A DNA stretch of 43,996 nt from positions 1 through 43,996 of the forward strand of contig CAJXBA010000008.1 in assembly GCA_913050185.1 (NCBI GenBank). The letters are read 5' to 3'. The notes under the pieces were generated by a model that saw nothing but the letters and a program-made list of their open reading frames with translations, was not told where the DNA came from and did not search any database. How positions within the stretch are numbered: position 1 is the stretch's first letter; each line of letters begins with the position of its first letter. The position numbers and the translations under genes are program-made. The DNA comes from an uncultured Pelagibacteraceae bacterium. GTDB taxonomy: Bacteria; Pseudomonadota; Alphaproteobacteria; Pelagibacterales; Pelagibacteraceae. Of this stretch, positions 11,546 through 19,735 are shown in pieces.

Positions 11546-12157
11546 TTAAAACCAAGAAGCAAAAGGTTCATGAATTGTAAGAACACCGTAGCCCATTAAT
11601 CCCCCAATGATTAACTGAATAGCAACTAGTAATATTACTACTAGACCTACATAACCTACCCATTGATGTTCTTGAATATATTTTGCGAAATATGAAGCTG
11701 CTGCTCCTATAAGAACAACTGATAAAAATAAACCAAAAAATAACAAAAGGTAATGATCCTTTGCTGCGCCAGCAACCCCCAAAACATTATCGAAACTTAA
11801 AGTAATGTCAGCTATAAGAACTTTATATACTCCGCTTATGAAAGATGGTTCTTTAGATTGTCTTGTTGGAGATTTGATTTTTTTAATTATAAATAGATCT
11901 TGTCTAAGTTCGTTAACAATCCATAAAAGAAGAGCTCCTCCTACTAATTTAATAAATGAAAATTGAAATAAAAAGGTAGCAGAAAAAGCAAAAACAACTC
12001 TAAAAATAAATGCTGCAAAAACACCCCACATAATGATTTGTTTTCTATTTTTTGGGGCAAAACTCGCAGCAACCATTCCAATAATAATGGCATTATCTGC
12101 AGCCATCACGATGTCTATGAATATAATTTGAATAAATATTAGGGTTTCTTCTAACAC
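11546..12157 (-). CDS. TerC family membrane protein (YjbE-type)
   Basis: A 203-aa integral membrane protein with about six or seven hydrophobic segments. The two acidic TerC signatures are visible: FIDIVMAADNAIIIGM near residues 13-28 and ADITLSFDNVLGVAGAA near the middle. TerC-family proteins are linked to metal ion (manganese) efflux and to metalation of exported proteins. This short form matches the YjbE/YkoY type. The start codon is GTG at 12155-12157 with only a weak ribosome site. It is convergent with the sugar dehydrogenase (17-nt gap) and divergent from dctP (95-nt gap, 12158-12252), which must hold both promoters. Confidence 0.85.
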   Translation of the reverse strand: MLEETLIFIQIIFIDIVMAADNAIIIGMVAASFAPKNRKQIIMWGVFAAFIFRVVFAFSATFLFQFSFIKLVGGALLLWIVNELRQDLFIIKKIKSPTRQSKEPSFISGVYKVLIADITLSFDNVLGVAGAAKDHYLLLFFGLFLSVVLIGAAASYFAKYIQEHQWVGYVGLVVILLVAIQLIIGGLMGYGVLTIHEPFASWF

Positions 12158-12252
12158 TTTTTATATTCTTTAATTCTATAATCTAAATAATTGTATTGCA
12201 ATTAGTCATTCTTCATTGTGAAATGAGATATTAATAATTTTCTGGAGGGAAT

Positions 12253-13227
12253 ATGAAATTAATTAGAAATATTATTCTGACATTGGTTGCGCTTATATTT
12301 AGTGTAAATGTTGCTAATGCTGGAGAGAAATGGGATATGGCTCTTGCATACGGAGCTGGAAATTTCCATTCTGCAAATGCAACAGAATTTGCAAAAAATG
12401 TTACTGATAAAAGCGGTGGAAAACTAACAATTGTAACTCACCCAGGCGGATCACTGTTTAAAGGTGGAGAAATTTTTAGAGCAGTGAGAACTGGTCAGGC
12501 TCCCATTGGAGAAAGATTTATGTCTGCCTTAGGAAAAGAAGATCCATTATTGGAAGTAGATTCACAACCGTTTTTGGCTACAAATTATGGAGCGGCAATG
12601 AGACTTTATAATGCTTCAAAACCTGAAATTGTAAAAGGTCTTGATAGTAAAGGCTTAGTGTTTTTATACGCAGTGCCATGGCCCGCTCAAGGTTTGTACA
12701 GCAAAAAAGAAATTAATAGTGTTGCAGATCTGAAAGGCTTGAAGTTTAGAGCTTACAATGCAGCGACAATTAGAATTGCTGAATTGACTGGAATGGCGCC
12801 AACAAAAATTGAAGCGGCTGAGATTAGTCAAGCTTTTTCAACAGGTGCAGTTGAAAGTATGATTACATCACCAACAACAGGAAAAAATAAAAAAATTTGG
12901 GAAAATGGCGTTGGATATTTTTATGATATCGCCGCATGGTTTCCAAAGAATATGGTGATTGTAAATAAAGATGCTTGGAATAAATTAGATGCTGATACTC
13001 AAAAACTTATCATGTCAGAAGCTGCCAAGGCTGAGAAAAAAGGTTGGGACTTATCTAAAGAAGGAAATAAAAACGATAAAAAAGCCCTCGCGGATGCCGG
13101 TATGAAAGTTGGCAAAGTTAATACGGCTTTGAAAAAGCATTTTGAAGAAGTAGGTGCAACAATGTCGAAAGAATGGGCTGATCGTGCTGGAGCTCGTGGA
13201 CAAGCTGTTTTATCTGCTTATAAATAA
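12253..13227 (+). CDS. dctP: TRAP transporter periplasmic binding protein, DctP family
   Basis: A 324-aa TRAP-T solute receptor. Residues 1-23 form a signal peptide ending NVANA, before GEKWDMALAYGAG. The family hallmark Arg region is LKGLKFRAYNAATIRIAELT, where the Arg usually salt-bridges the ligand carboxylate. GGSLFKGGEIFRAVRTGQAP and WENGVGYFYDIAAWFP are also typical. An excellent ribosome site GGAGGG is at 12244-12249. The membrane subunits follow after a terminator, then the 5-oxoprolinase genes. The ligand is therefore inferred to be 5-oxoproline (pyroglutamate). As precedent, the Bordetella TRAP receptors DctP6/DctP7 are known to bind pyroglutamate. Another carboxylate remains possible. 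Confidence 0.9.
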   Translation: MKLIRNIILTLVALIFSVNVANAGEKWDMALAYGAGNFHSANATEFAKNVTDKSGGKLTIVTHPGGSLFKGGEIFRAVRTGQAPIGERFMSALGKEDPLLEVDSQPFLATNYGAAMRLYNASKPEIVKGLDSKGLVFLYAVPWPAQGLYSKKEINSVADLKGLKFRAYNAATIRIAELTGMAPTKIEAAEISQAFSTGAVESMITSPTTGKNKKIWENGVGYFYDIAAWFPKNMVIVNKDAWNKLDADTQKLIMSEAAKAEKKGWDLSKEGNKNDKKALADAGMKVGKVNTALKKHFEEVGATMSKEWADRAGARGQAVLSAYK

Positions 13228-13241
13228 TAAATTTAATTCTG

Positions 13242-13277
13242 AAAAAAAGGCCGTATAATTAAACGGCCTTTTTTTTT
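13242..13277 (+). terminator. Terminator between TRAP receptor and membrane subunit genes
   Basis: GGCCGT (13249-13254) pairs with ACGGCC (13263-13268) around an 8-nt loop, preceded by seven A and followed by nine T (13269-13277). The A tract can pair with the T tract to lengthen the stem. The dctQ ATG follows the last T directly, so read-through transcripts carry no ribosome site except the hairpin itself. TATAAT occurs in the loop region (13254-13259). It probably sets a high receptor-to-permease ratio. Confidence 0.88.
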
Positions 13278-13769
13278 ATGTTTTGTAAAATTGATAATTA
13301 CTTAAGAATTCTTTATAGGCTATCAGGCTATATAGCTGCTATATTTCTTATACTTGTTGCAGTATTTATTCTTACGGGAATAGCTTCAAGAATATTTGGT
13401 TTTTATATTCGAGGCCTGGCAGAGTACTCGGGCTACTGTATGGCTGCTTCTTCATTTCTTGCTTTAGCTTATACTTTTGGAGAAAAAGGACACATTAGAA
13501 TCACATTATTTTTGGAAAAAGCTAATAAAGAAGTTAGAAGATTTTTAGATTTATGGTGCTTATCAATAGCAACTTTTTTTTCTTGTTTTTTGTCTTATTA
13601 CTTTATCAAAATGTTAATCATTTCAATCCAATTTGGAGAAAGAAGTGAAGGAGCTGATGAGATTTATATTTGGATACCGCAGGTTGCTGTAGCATTAGGT
13701 TCAACAATATTTTTTGTTTGTGTATTGCATAATTTTATTATGTTAATTTTAAAACGGAACAATAATTAA
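13278..13769 (+). CDS. dctQ: TRAP transporter small membrane subunit, DctQ family
   Basis: A 163-aa membrane protein with four hydrophobic segments, at about residues 15-40, 55-70, 88-112 and 130-155, the DctQ pattern. The conserved mid-region AEYSGYCMAASSFLALAYTF followed by GEKGHIRI fits the family. It forms the permease with DctM. The ATG sits directly on the T tract of the preceding terminator and has no Shine-Dalgarno. A later start is unlikely, because the first segment would be lost. dctM begins 2 nt after the stop codon. Confidence 0.88.
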   Translation: MFCKIDNYLRILYRLSGYIAAIFLILVAVFILTGIASRIFGFYIRGLAEYSGYCMAASSFLALAYTFGEKGHIRITLFLEKANKEVRRFLDLWCLSIATFFSCFLSYYFIKMLIISIQFGERSEGADEIYIWIPQVAVALGSTIFFVCVLHNFIMLILKRNNN

Positions 13770-13771
13770 TT

Positions 13772-15082
13772 ATGCCAGAATTATTTCTAACAATCTTTTT
13801 TATTTCTATTTTACTAATTTTTCTGGGCACAGGAATATGGGTAGCCCTTAGCATGGTAGGTGTATCCGCAATCGGGATGTTGCTTTTCACATCCAGACCT
13901 GTTGGGGATGCAATGGCCACAACAATTTGGGGAACGAGTTCATCTTGGACTTTGACTGCATTGCCATTATTTGTTTGGATGGGTGAAATTTTATTTAGAA
14001 CCAAGCTATCTGAAAATTTATTCAAAGGTTTGGCTCCATGGATGTCACGCCTGCCAGGAGGTTTAATTCATGTTAATGTTGTTGGTTGTGCTTTGTTTGC
14101 CGCAATTTCTGGTTCCTCAGCTGCAACGGTTGCAACTGTTGGAAAAATGTCTATTCCTGAATTAAGAAAAAGAAATTATCCAGAAAAGTTACTACTTGGA
14201 AGTTTAGCAGGATCAGGAACTTTAGGCCTATTAATACCGCCATCAATTATATTGATTATTTATGGAGTAACAGTTCAAGAATCTATTGCTAAACTTTTTA
14301 TAGCTGGGATTATCCCAGGAATCATGATTGCTATATTTTTCATGCTTTATGTAATCGGGTGGTCAATTGTTAATAAAAACAGTATGCCCAAAATGGAAGA
14401 AACGTTTTCTTTTTCTCAAAAAATCAAACAATCAGGTCAATTGATACCTGTAATAGTTTTAATCGCAGCTGTTATAGGATCTATCTATGTTGGAATAGCA
14501 ACGGCAACCGAAGCTGCATCACTGGGCGTAGTGGGAGCTTTAATACTATCTTCCTTTCAAAAAAGTCTAAATAAAGAAACTTTTAAATTATCTTTACTGG
14601 GCGCTACAAAGACTTCATGTATGATCGCATTTATTTTAGCAGGTTCTGCTTTTTTATCTTTAGCAATGGGTTTTACTGGGCTTCCCAGAAATCTTGCGAT
14701 TTGGATAAATGAAATGAGTCTGTCCCCATATGTTTTAATTATGGTTTTGACAATTTTTTATATTATTCTTGGAATGTTTTTGGATGGAATTTCAGCCGTT
14801 GTATTAACGATGGCAATTATAGAACCAATGATTAGACAGGCTGGCTTCGATATGATTTGGTTTGGAGTTTTCTTAGTTATTGTTGTTGAGATGGCACAAA
14901 TCACTCCTCCTGTTGGATTTAATTTATTTGTACTTCAAGGAATGGCAAATAAAGATATGGGTTTTATTGCAAAAAGTGCCTTTCCACTTTTTCTTTTAAT
15001 GATCTTAGCTGTAATTGTAATAATTATTTTTCCCGAAATTGCACTTTGGCTTCCACAACAAATGATTCAGCCGCTTAAATAA
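13772..15082 (+). CDS. dctM: TRAP transporter large membrane subunit, DctM family
   Basis: A 436-aa sodium-coupled TRAP permease with about 11-13 hydrophobic segments. Family blocks are LPLFVWMGEILFRTKLSENL, GSSAATVATVGKMSIPELRK, GSLAGSGTLGLLIPPSI, GIATATEAASLGVVGA and EMAQITPPVGFNLFVLQG. Length is standard. It would move the receptor-bound solute across the inner membrane with DctQ. Its last 8 nt overlap the 3' end of pxpA on the other strand, a tight convergent arrangement with no room for a terminator. Confidence 0.92.
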   Translation: MPELFLTIFFISILLIFLGTGIWVALSMVGVSAIGMLLFTSRPVGDAMATTIWGTSSSWTLTALPLFVWMGEILFRTKLSENLFKGLAPWMSRLPGGLIHVNVVGCALFAAISGSSAATVATVGKMSIPELRKRNYPEKLLLGSLAGSGTLGLLIPPSIILIIYGVTVQESIAKLFIAGIIPGIMIAIFFMLYVIGWSIVNKNSMPKMEETFSFSQKIKQSGQLIPVIVLIAAVIGSIYVGIATATEAASLGVVGALILSSFQKSLNKETFKLSLLGATKTSCMIAFILAGSAFLSLAMGFTGLPRNLAIWINEMSLSPYVLIMVLTIFYIILGMFLDGISAVVLTMAIIEPMIRQAGFDMIWFGVFLVIVVEMAQITPPVGFNLFVLQGMANKDMGFIAKSAFPLFLLMILAVIVIIIFPEIALWLPQQMIQPLK

Positions 15083-15848
15083 ATTTTTTCAGTTTATTTA
15101 AAGGCTTTAAAATTATTCCTGATTTTATCAATCCTTTTTTTATTTCTTTAGCAGTACCTACAGCATTTGCACCATCACCATGGACGCAAATAGAGTCAAA
15201 TTCACAAGGAATTTGTTTTCCCGAATAACAGTTCAGAGCTTGATCTCTTACCATTTTAATAACATGTTTTTTTGCAACTTCTGGATCTGTGATCATTGCG
15301 TTGCTCTTTGATCTAGAAACCAAATTTCCATCATCTTCATAATTTCTGTCAGCAAATATTTCTGCTGCAATTTTCATTCCAAGTTTTTTTCCAACCTTCT
15401 CCATTTGAGATCCAGTTGGAACTAAAAAAATTAACTCTTTGTTAACTTCAAGAATAGATTCAGAAATTAATTTTGCTAAATCATAATTTTCACAAGCCAT
15501 GTTATTTAGAGCTCCATGGGGTTTTACATGAGTTACTTGCATATCCAATTTAGTGCATATATTTGAAAGAGTGTTAATTTGATCAATAATTAATTTCCTT
15601 ATTTCACCAGAAGGCAAGTTAAGCCTTTTTCTTCCAAAATTTTCTGGATCATCAAAAGATGGATGAGCACCAATACTGACATTATTTTCCTTTGAAATTT
15701 TAGCCGTTTTTTCCATAGTTGGTTTATCTCCCGCATGATAGCCACAGGCGATATTTGCTGAGTTAACAATTTTCAGCAATGAGGGGTCATTTTCGGTTGA
15801 ATGAAACTTTGAACTTTCACCTAAATCGCAATTAATATTAATTTCCAT
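15075..15848 (-). CDS. pxpA: 5-oxoprolinase subunit A (LamB/YcsF family)
   Basis: A 257-aa LamB/YcsF protein, the A subunit of the prokaryotic ATP-dependent 5-oxoprolinase PxpABC, which opens 5-oxoproline to glutamate. Motifs in order are INCDLGESSKF at the N-terminus, NIACGYHAGDKPTM, SIGAHPSFDDPENFGR, THVKPHGALNNMAC, AEIFADRNYEDDG and DSICVHGDGANAV. Length matches the family. It is transcribed away from pxpB through a 52-nt divergent gap, and AAAGG lies about 9 nt before the ATG. Opposite-strand placement relative to pxpBC is less common than a simple pxpABC operon. Confidence 0.93.
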   Translation of the reverse strand: MEININCDLGESSKFHSTENDPSLLKIVNSANIACGYHAGDKPTMEKTAKISKENNVSIGAHPSFDDPENFGRKRLNLPSGEIRKLIIDQINTLSNICTKLDMQVTHVKPHGALNNMACENYDLAKLISESILEVNKELIFLVPTGSQMEKVGKKLGMKIAAEIFADRNYEDDGNLVSRSKSNAMITDPEVAKKHVIKMVRDQALNCYSGKQIPCEFDSICVHGDGANAVGTAKEIKKGLIKSGIILKPLNKLKKFI

Positions 15849-15900
15849 TTTTTAAAACCTTTGTATATTTAATAAGGAAAAATATTTATTATATCAATTT

Positions 15901-16587
15901 ATGTTCAAGAAATTAAGTAATATTGGTGACTGTGGCATTGTTTGTGATTTTGGAGATGAAGTTAATCAAAAAATAAACAGCAATGTTATTAAGTTATTTC
16001 ACCACGTAAGAAAACAAGTTTTAAAGGAAAATTTAAAAGGAATATTAAACTACACACCCTCGTATAATAAATTAATTATAAATTTTGATCTTCAAAAAAT
16101 TAATTCTTCTACAATTATTGAATTTTTAGAATCAGTAGATTTTTCTCAACTAAGTTTTTCTCAAAATAAAAAAGAATGGGAAATTCCTATTTGTTATGAC
16201 TTTGCAATGGATCTTAAAAATATAAGTAAAACTTTGAAAATTGATGAAAACGAAATCATAAATATTCACTTAAAGACTATTTTCTTTATATATATGGTTG
16301 GTTTTATTCCTGGGCATCCTTTTATGGGTGATTTAGATTCAAAACTTTTCTTAAATCGTTTAAAAACTCCAAGGGTTAAGATTCCTGCAGGATCGATTGG
16401 TATCGTAGAAAAATTTTGCAATATTTATCCCTACGAAAGTCCTGGTGGGTGGCACATTATAGGAAGAACACCAACAAAACTTTTTAATACAAAAGATAAT
16501 TCTAATCCTTGTCTATTATCGCCAGGTGATATTGTAAAATTTAAATCTATTTCAAAAAAGGAGTTTGAAAACTTGAATAATGAATAA
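15901..16587 (+). CDS. pxpB: 5-oxoprolinase subunit B (KipI family)
   Basis: A 228-aa KipI/allophanate-hydrolase-subunit-1-type protein that forms the ATP-using core of 5-oxoprolinase with PxpC. The diagnostic C-terminal region is clear: VGFIPGHPFMGDLD, KTPRVKIPAGSIGIVEKFCN, YPYESPGGWHIIGRTP and SPGDIVKFKSIS. The last 8 nt overlap pxpC, implying translational coupling. The start codon lacks a Shine-Dalgarno; TATTAT at 15887-15892 lies eight nt upstream, so the transcript may be leaderless. B. subtilis KipI also inhibits a sporulation kinase, but that role is irrelevant here given the complete pxpABC set. Confidence 0.92.
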   Translation: MFKKLSNIGDCGIVCDFGDEVNQKINSNVIKLFHHVRKQVLKENLKGILNYTPSYNKLIINFDLQKINSSTIIEFLESVDFSQLSFSQNKKEWEIPICYDFAMDLKNISKTLKIDENEIINIHLKTIFFIYMVGFIPGHPFMGDLDSKLFLNRLKTPRVKIPAGSIGIVEKFCNIYPYESPGGWHIIGRTPTKLFNTKDNSNPCLLSPGDIVKFKSISKKEFENLNNE

Positions 16588-17539
16588 TAATTTTTTTGAA
16601 GTATTGCGACCAGGAATTAATACTACTTATCAAGATAAAGGTCGTTTTCATATGCAGCATTTGGGAGTAGCTCCTAGTGGTTGCATGGATCAAAAATCCT
16701 ATTTAATCGCTAATAAAATTGTATCCAATCAAAATCAAGAAGGAGTTTTAGAATTTGCTTATCAAGGTCCATTATTAAAGTTAACAAAAGGCAAAACAAA
16801 ATTTTCTATTACCGGAAATGTAATTTTTAAAATCATAAAATCAAATAACAAAACTATAAATGGAGAATGTAATAGAAGTTATGATTTAGATGAAAAGGAT
16901 CAACTAGACATTCTTGCAACCAAAGATTCGGTTTATGGATATCTAGCTGTTGAAGGTGGATTTGCTGTAACCCCTTTTTGTAATAGCATTTCAACTTTAT
17001 CAAGAGCAAACATTGGACCAAATAATGGGAAAAAAATTAATCTTAAAGATAAAGTATTTTTTAAAAAAGACAGACAACAAAAAAATAATTTTTCAATTAA
17101 TGTTTTAAGTGAAAAAAATAATGTAATTAGAGTACTAAAAGGACCTCAATTTAATTATTTTTCAAAGACAGCACAAAAAGAATTTTTCTCTCAAGAATAC
17201 AAAATTACTAACCTTACAGATCGTATGGGTATGAGATTAGAAGGCAAAGGTTTAGAAAATATTGTTAGTACCAATATTAGATCTGAAGGAATTACTAAAG
17301 GAGCTATACAAGTGCCAGAAGACGGTCAGCCAATTGTACTTTTGACTGATCATCCAACAATAGGTGGTTATCCTAAAATTGCTAATGTTATTTCAGCTGA
17401 TTATGATTTGTTGGTACAAAAAATACCAGGGACAAATATAGAATTTAAATATATAGAACTTAAAGAAGCTGAAGAAGCTTTTAAAATTTATTACGACAAG
17501 ATTTCAAAAGATTTAAATAATATATCCATATTAAAATGA
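16580..17539 (+). CDS. pxpC: 5-oxoprolinase subunit C (KipA/biotin-dependent carboxyltransferase family)
   Basis: A 319-aa KipA/allophanate-hydrolase-subunit-2-type protein, the partner of PxpB. Recognisable blocks are VLRPGINTTYQDKGR near residue 9, GVAPSGCMDQKSYLIAN, LEFAYQGPLLKL, YGYLAVEGGFAVTP, LTDRMGMRLEGKGL, IRSEGITKGAIQVPEDGQP, and LLTDHPTIGGYPKIANVIS. Length is normal. It starts inside the end of pxpB and overlaps the DMT permease gene by 4 nt (ATGA), so pxpB, pxpC and the permease form one coupled unit. Confidence 0.93.
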   Translation: MNNNFFEVLRPGINTTYQDKGRFHMQHLGVAPSGCMDQKSYLIANKIVSNQNQEGVLEFAYQGPLLKLTKGKTKFSITGNVIFKIIKSNNKTINGECNRSYDLDEKDQLDILATKDSVYGYLAVEGGFAVTPFCNSISTLSRANIGPNNGKKINLKDKVFFKKDRQQKNNFSINVLSEKNNVIRVLKGPQFNYFSKTAQKEFFSQEYKITNLTDRMGMRLEGKGLENIVSTNIRSEGITKGAIQVPEDGQPIVLLTDHPTIGGYPKIANVISADYDLLVQKIPGTNIEFKYIELKEAEEAFKIYYDKISKDLNNISILK

Positions 17540-18393
17540 AATTTATTTATAAAATACCAGGGCCAATTTTAATTCTAATGGGTTCCTTTTTTTTAAGTTA
17601 CGGAGGAATAGTTGTTAAATCTTTTGAAGGAGCAGATCTATGGCAAATTGTTTTTTGGAGATCTATATTTTGCGCAATGACAATAGGTATTTTTCTATTA
17701 ATCACATATAAAAAAAAAGCGGTTGAAAAATTTAAAATCGCTGGTTTCCCCGGTTTTGTTGCTGGGTTTTTTATGTCATTAAGTTTTTCTTCTTACGTTT
17801 TTGCGATGTATCATACTACAGTTGCAAATGTAAATTTTATTATACCAAGTCAAATTATTTTTTTGGCTATGGTCGGATATTTCTTTTTAAAAGAAAAAAT
17901 TTCAGTTTATACATTAATTTCAATCGTTCTTGCATTGAGTGGAATATTACTAATGGTTGGTTTTTCAGTTTCTTCCGAAGGTTTTTTAGGAAATATGGTT
18001 GCTTTGTTAATTCCGATTTCTTTTACAGCGCTCGTGACTGTTGTAAGAAAAAATCCAAATGTTGACATGGTTCCTGCTATGTTTATAGCTGGTCTTCTAG
18101 CTGCTTTGTATGCTTCGTTAATAGTAAAAAGTTTTTATATTTCTCCAAAAGATCTTTTTTTAGCTTTTTTTCTTGGAACCTTTCAAATTGGCTTAGGCTT
18201 TATTTGCCTCACAATTGGTTCCAAAAGCACACCAGCCGCCATTGTGGGAATATTTTCACTAACAGAAGCTATTCTTGGACCAATATGGGCTTGGATATTT
18301 ATAAATGAAGTACCACCGTTAATTGTAATAATAGGAGGTGCAATTATTATGTTTTCCGTTTTATTTCAATCATTTTTTGCAAGAAAAAGTTAA
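17536..18393 (+). CDS. DMT superfamily permease with EamA domains
   Basis: A 285-aa inner-membrane protein with ten hydrophobic segments arranged as two EamA repeats. Family features include WRSIFCAMTIG, the end of the first repeat (FIIPSQIIFLAMVGYFFLKE then KIS), and in the second repeat GFICLTIGSKSTPAAIVG and LTEAILGPIWAWIFINEVPP. Such proteins are usually metabolite exporters or exchangers. The ATGA overlap with pxpC suggests a role in the same module, for example exporting excess product or a second route for 5-oxoproline, but this is inference from position. It ends just before the inverted repeat and glycine riboswitch leader. Confidence 0.85.
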   Translation: MKFIYKIPGPILILMGSFFLSYGGIVVKSFEGADLWQIVFWRSIFCAMTIGIFLLITYKKKAVEKFKIAGFPGFVAGFFMSLSFSSYVFAMYHTTVANVNFIIPSQIIFLAMVGYFFLKEKISVYTLISIVLALSGILLMVGFSVSSEGFLGNMVALLIPISFTALVTVVRKNPNVDMVPAMFIAGLLAALYASLIVKSFYISPKDLFLAFFLGTFQIGLGFICLTIGSKSTPAAIVGIFSLTEAILGPIWAWIFINEVPPLIVIIGGAIIMFSVLFQSFFARKS

Positions 18394-18408
18394 CGATTTA
18401 ATGGTTCG

Positions 18409-18431
18409 AATCTGTTTTTTTGTAACAGATT
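18409..18431. repeat. Perfect 8-bp inverted repeat upstream of the glycine riboswitch
   Basis: AATCTGTT (18409-18416) and AACAGATT (18424-18431) flank a 7-nt spacer. No T tract follows on either strand, so it is a poor intrinsic terminator for the permease gene. TATGCT (18435-18440), just downstream, is a candidate -10 for the riboswitch transcript, and the repeat would cover the -35 region. An operator role is possible. The sequence alone cannot decide. Confidence 0.4.
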
Positions 18432-18454
18432 ATGTTATGCTCCTGATGTGTTTA

Positions 18455-18622
18455 GAAAGACATAACGGGAGAAACTGCTGAGTAGTGCAGTGCCGACGGA
18501 GACAAGTTGCTAAATCCTGTAACGAAACTCTCAGGCAAAAGGACCGTACATAATAACTCTGGAAAGAAGGTTTTTTGCCTCACCGAAGGAGTAAATCTCT
18601 CAGGTAACCGGACAGAGGGGGC
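18455..18622 (+). ncRNA. Tandem glycine riboswitch controlling gcvTHP
   Basis: Two glycine aptamers lie directly upstream of gcvT. Aptamer 1 (about 18463-18549) has the signature GGGAGA, a P2 hairpin CTGC/GCAG, GCCGACGGAG, and CTCTCAGGCAAAAGGACCG. Aptamer 2 (about 18557-18622) has CTGGAAAGA, a G-rich/T-rich P2, TCACCGAAGGAG, and CTCTCAGGTAACCGGACAGAG. Its closing helix is CTCTG (18557-18561) with CAGAG (18613-18617). A short linker joins the two, as in classical cooperative tandems. There is no terminator between aptamer 2 and the start codon, so control is probably at translation. TAATAACTCT (18551-18560) is also perfectly complementary to AGAGTTATTA (18629-18638), which includes the first base of the gcvT start codon. 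Confidence 0.95.
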
Positions 18623-18637
18623 TGATTAAGAGTTATT

Positions 18638-19732
18638 ATGGAAATACAAAAAACAGCTTTATATAATTACCACAAGAGTCTCGGAGCAAAATTTGTTTCT
18701 TTTGCTGGGTATGAAATGCCAGTTCAGTATTCATCTGGTGTAATAGAGGAACATAAAATGACCAGAAATAACGCAGGTTTGTTTGATGTTTCGCATATGG
18801 GGCAGTTATTAATAGAAGGAAGTATAGATTTAGCAGAAGAATTAGAAAAAATTATCCCTATAGATCTAGAGAAAATAAAACTTAACCAATCGAAATATTC
18901 CTTTCTTACCAATGAAAATGGCGGAATCTGTGATGATTTAATTGTAACCAAGGTTGAAAATGGTTTTAATATCATTCTCAATGCGGCATGCAAAAATAGT
19001 GACTTCAAAATATTTAAAAATTCGCTTGGGAATAAATTCAAATTAACACTACATAAGAATTTATCCCTAATTGCATTACAAGGACCAAATTCTTCAGAAA
19101 TTTTAGAAAAAATAATTCCGAAGGTTTCTTCGCTCAAGTTTATGAATGGAAATAAATTTTCTTTTAGTGAGAAAAGTGTTTACGTTACTAGATCTGGTTA
19201 TACAGGAGAGGATGGTTTTGAAATTTCTCTGCCAGACAATCTTGCGGAAAATTTTGCTAAAAGGTTAATAGAACAGGGAGCCAAACCAATAGGTTTAGGA
19301 GCAAGAGATACGTTAAGATTAGAAGCAGGATTATGTTTGTATGGTCATGACATTAGTGAAACGACGAATCCTATTGAAGCAAACCTTAAATGGGCAATTT
19401 CCAAAAGAAGAAGAGAAGAGGGCGGTTTTGTGGGGTATAGCAAAATTAAATCAGATATTAATGGTAGATTAAACCGCTTGAGAATGGGCATAAAACCTGA
19501 GGGGAAAATTATAGCACGAGAAGGTGTCAAAATTTTTTCTAAGGATAATCAAGAAATAGGACTGATCACAAGCGGAAGTTTTGGTCCAAGTGTTAATGGT
19601 CCTGTGGCAATGGGTTATGTAAAATATGATTTTTCTAAACCTGGGACCAAAATCCTCTTGGAAGTTAGAGGAAAAAAATGTGATGCTGAAGTATCTGAAC
19701 TTCCTTTTTATAAAAAAAGTTATGTGAGGTGA
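18638..19732 (+). CDS. gcvT: Glycine cleavage system T protein (aminomethyltransferase)
   Basis: A 364-aa T protein that transfers the methylene group from the H-protein arm to tetrahydrofolate and releases ammonia. Family blocks are YHKSLGAKFVSFAGYEMPVQ at the N-terminus, GLFDVSHMGQLLIEG (conserved Asp of the folate site), RSGYTGEDGFEIS, and LGARDTLRLEAGLCLYGHDI. The C-terminal barrel domain includes GLITSGSFGPSVNGPVAMGY. Length is standard. It is the first gene after the riboswitch, and its start codon lies within a possible regulatory helix. The next gene starts 3 nt after the stop. Confidence 0.97.
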   Translation: MEIQKTALYNYHKSLGAKFVSFAGYEMPVQYSSGVIEEHKMTRNNAGLFDVSHMGQLLIEGSIDLAEELEKIIPIDLEKIKLNQSKYSFLTNENGGICDDLIVTKVENGFNIILNAACKNSDFKIFKNSLGNKFKLTLHKNLSLIALQGPNSSEILEKIIPKVSSLKFMNGNKFSFSEKSVYVTRSGYTGEDGFEISLPDNLAENFAKRLIEQGAKPIGLGARDTLRLEAGLCLYGHDISETTNPIEANLKWAISKRRREEGGFVGYSKIKSDINGRLNRLRMGIKPEGKIIAREGVKIFSKDNQEIGLITSGSFGPSVNGPVAMGYVKYDFSKPGTKILLEVRGKKCDAEVSELPFYKKSYVR

Positions 19733-19735
19733 AGA

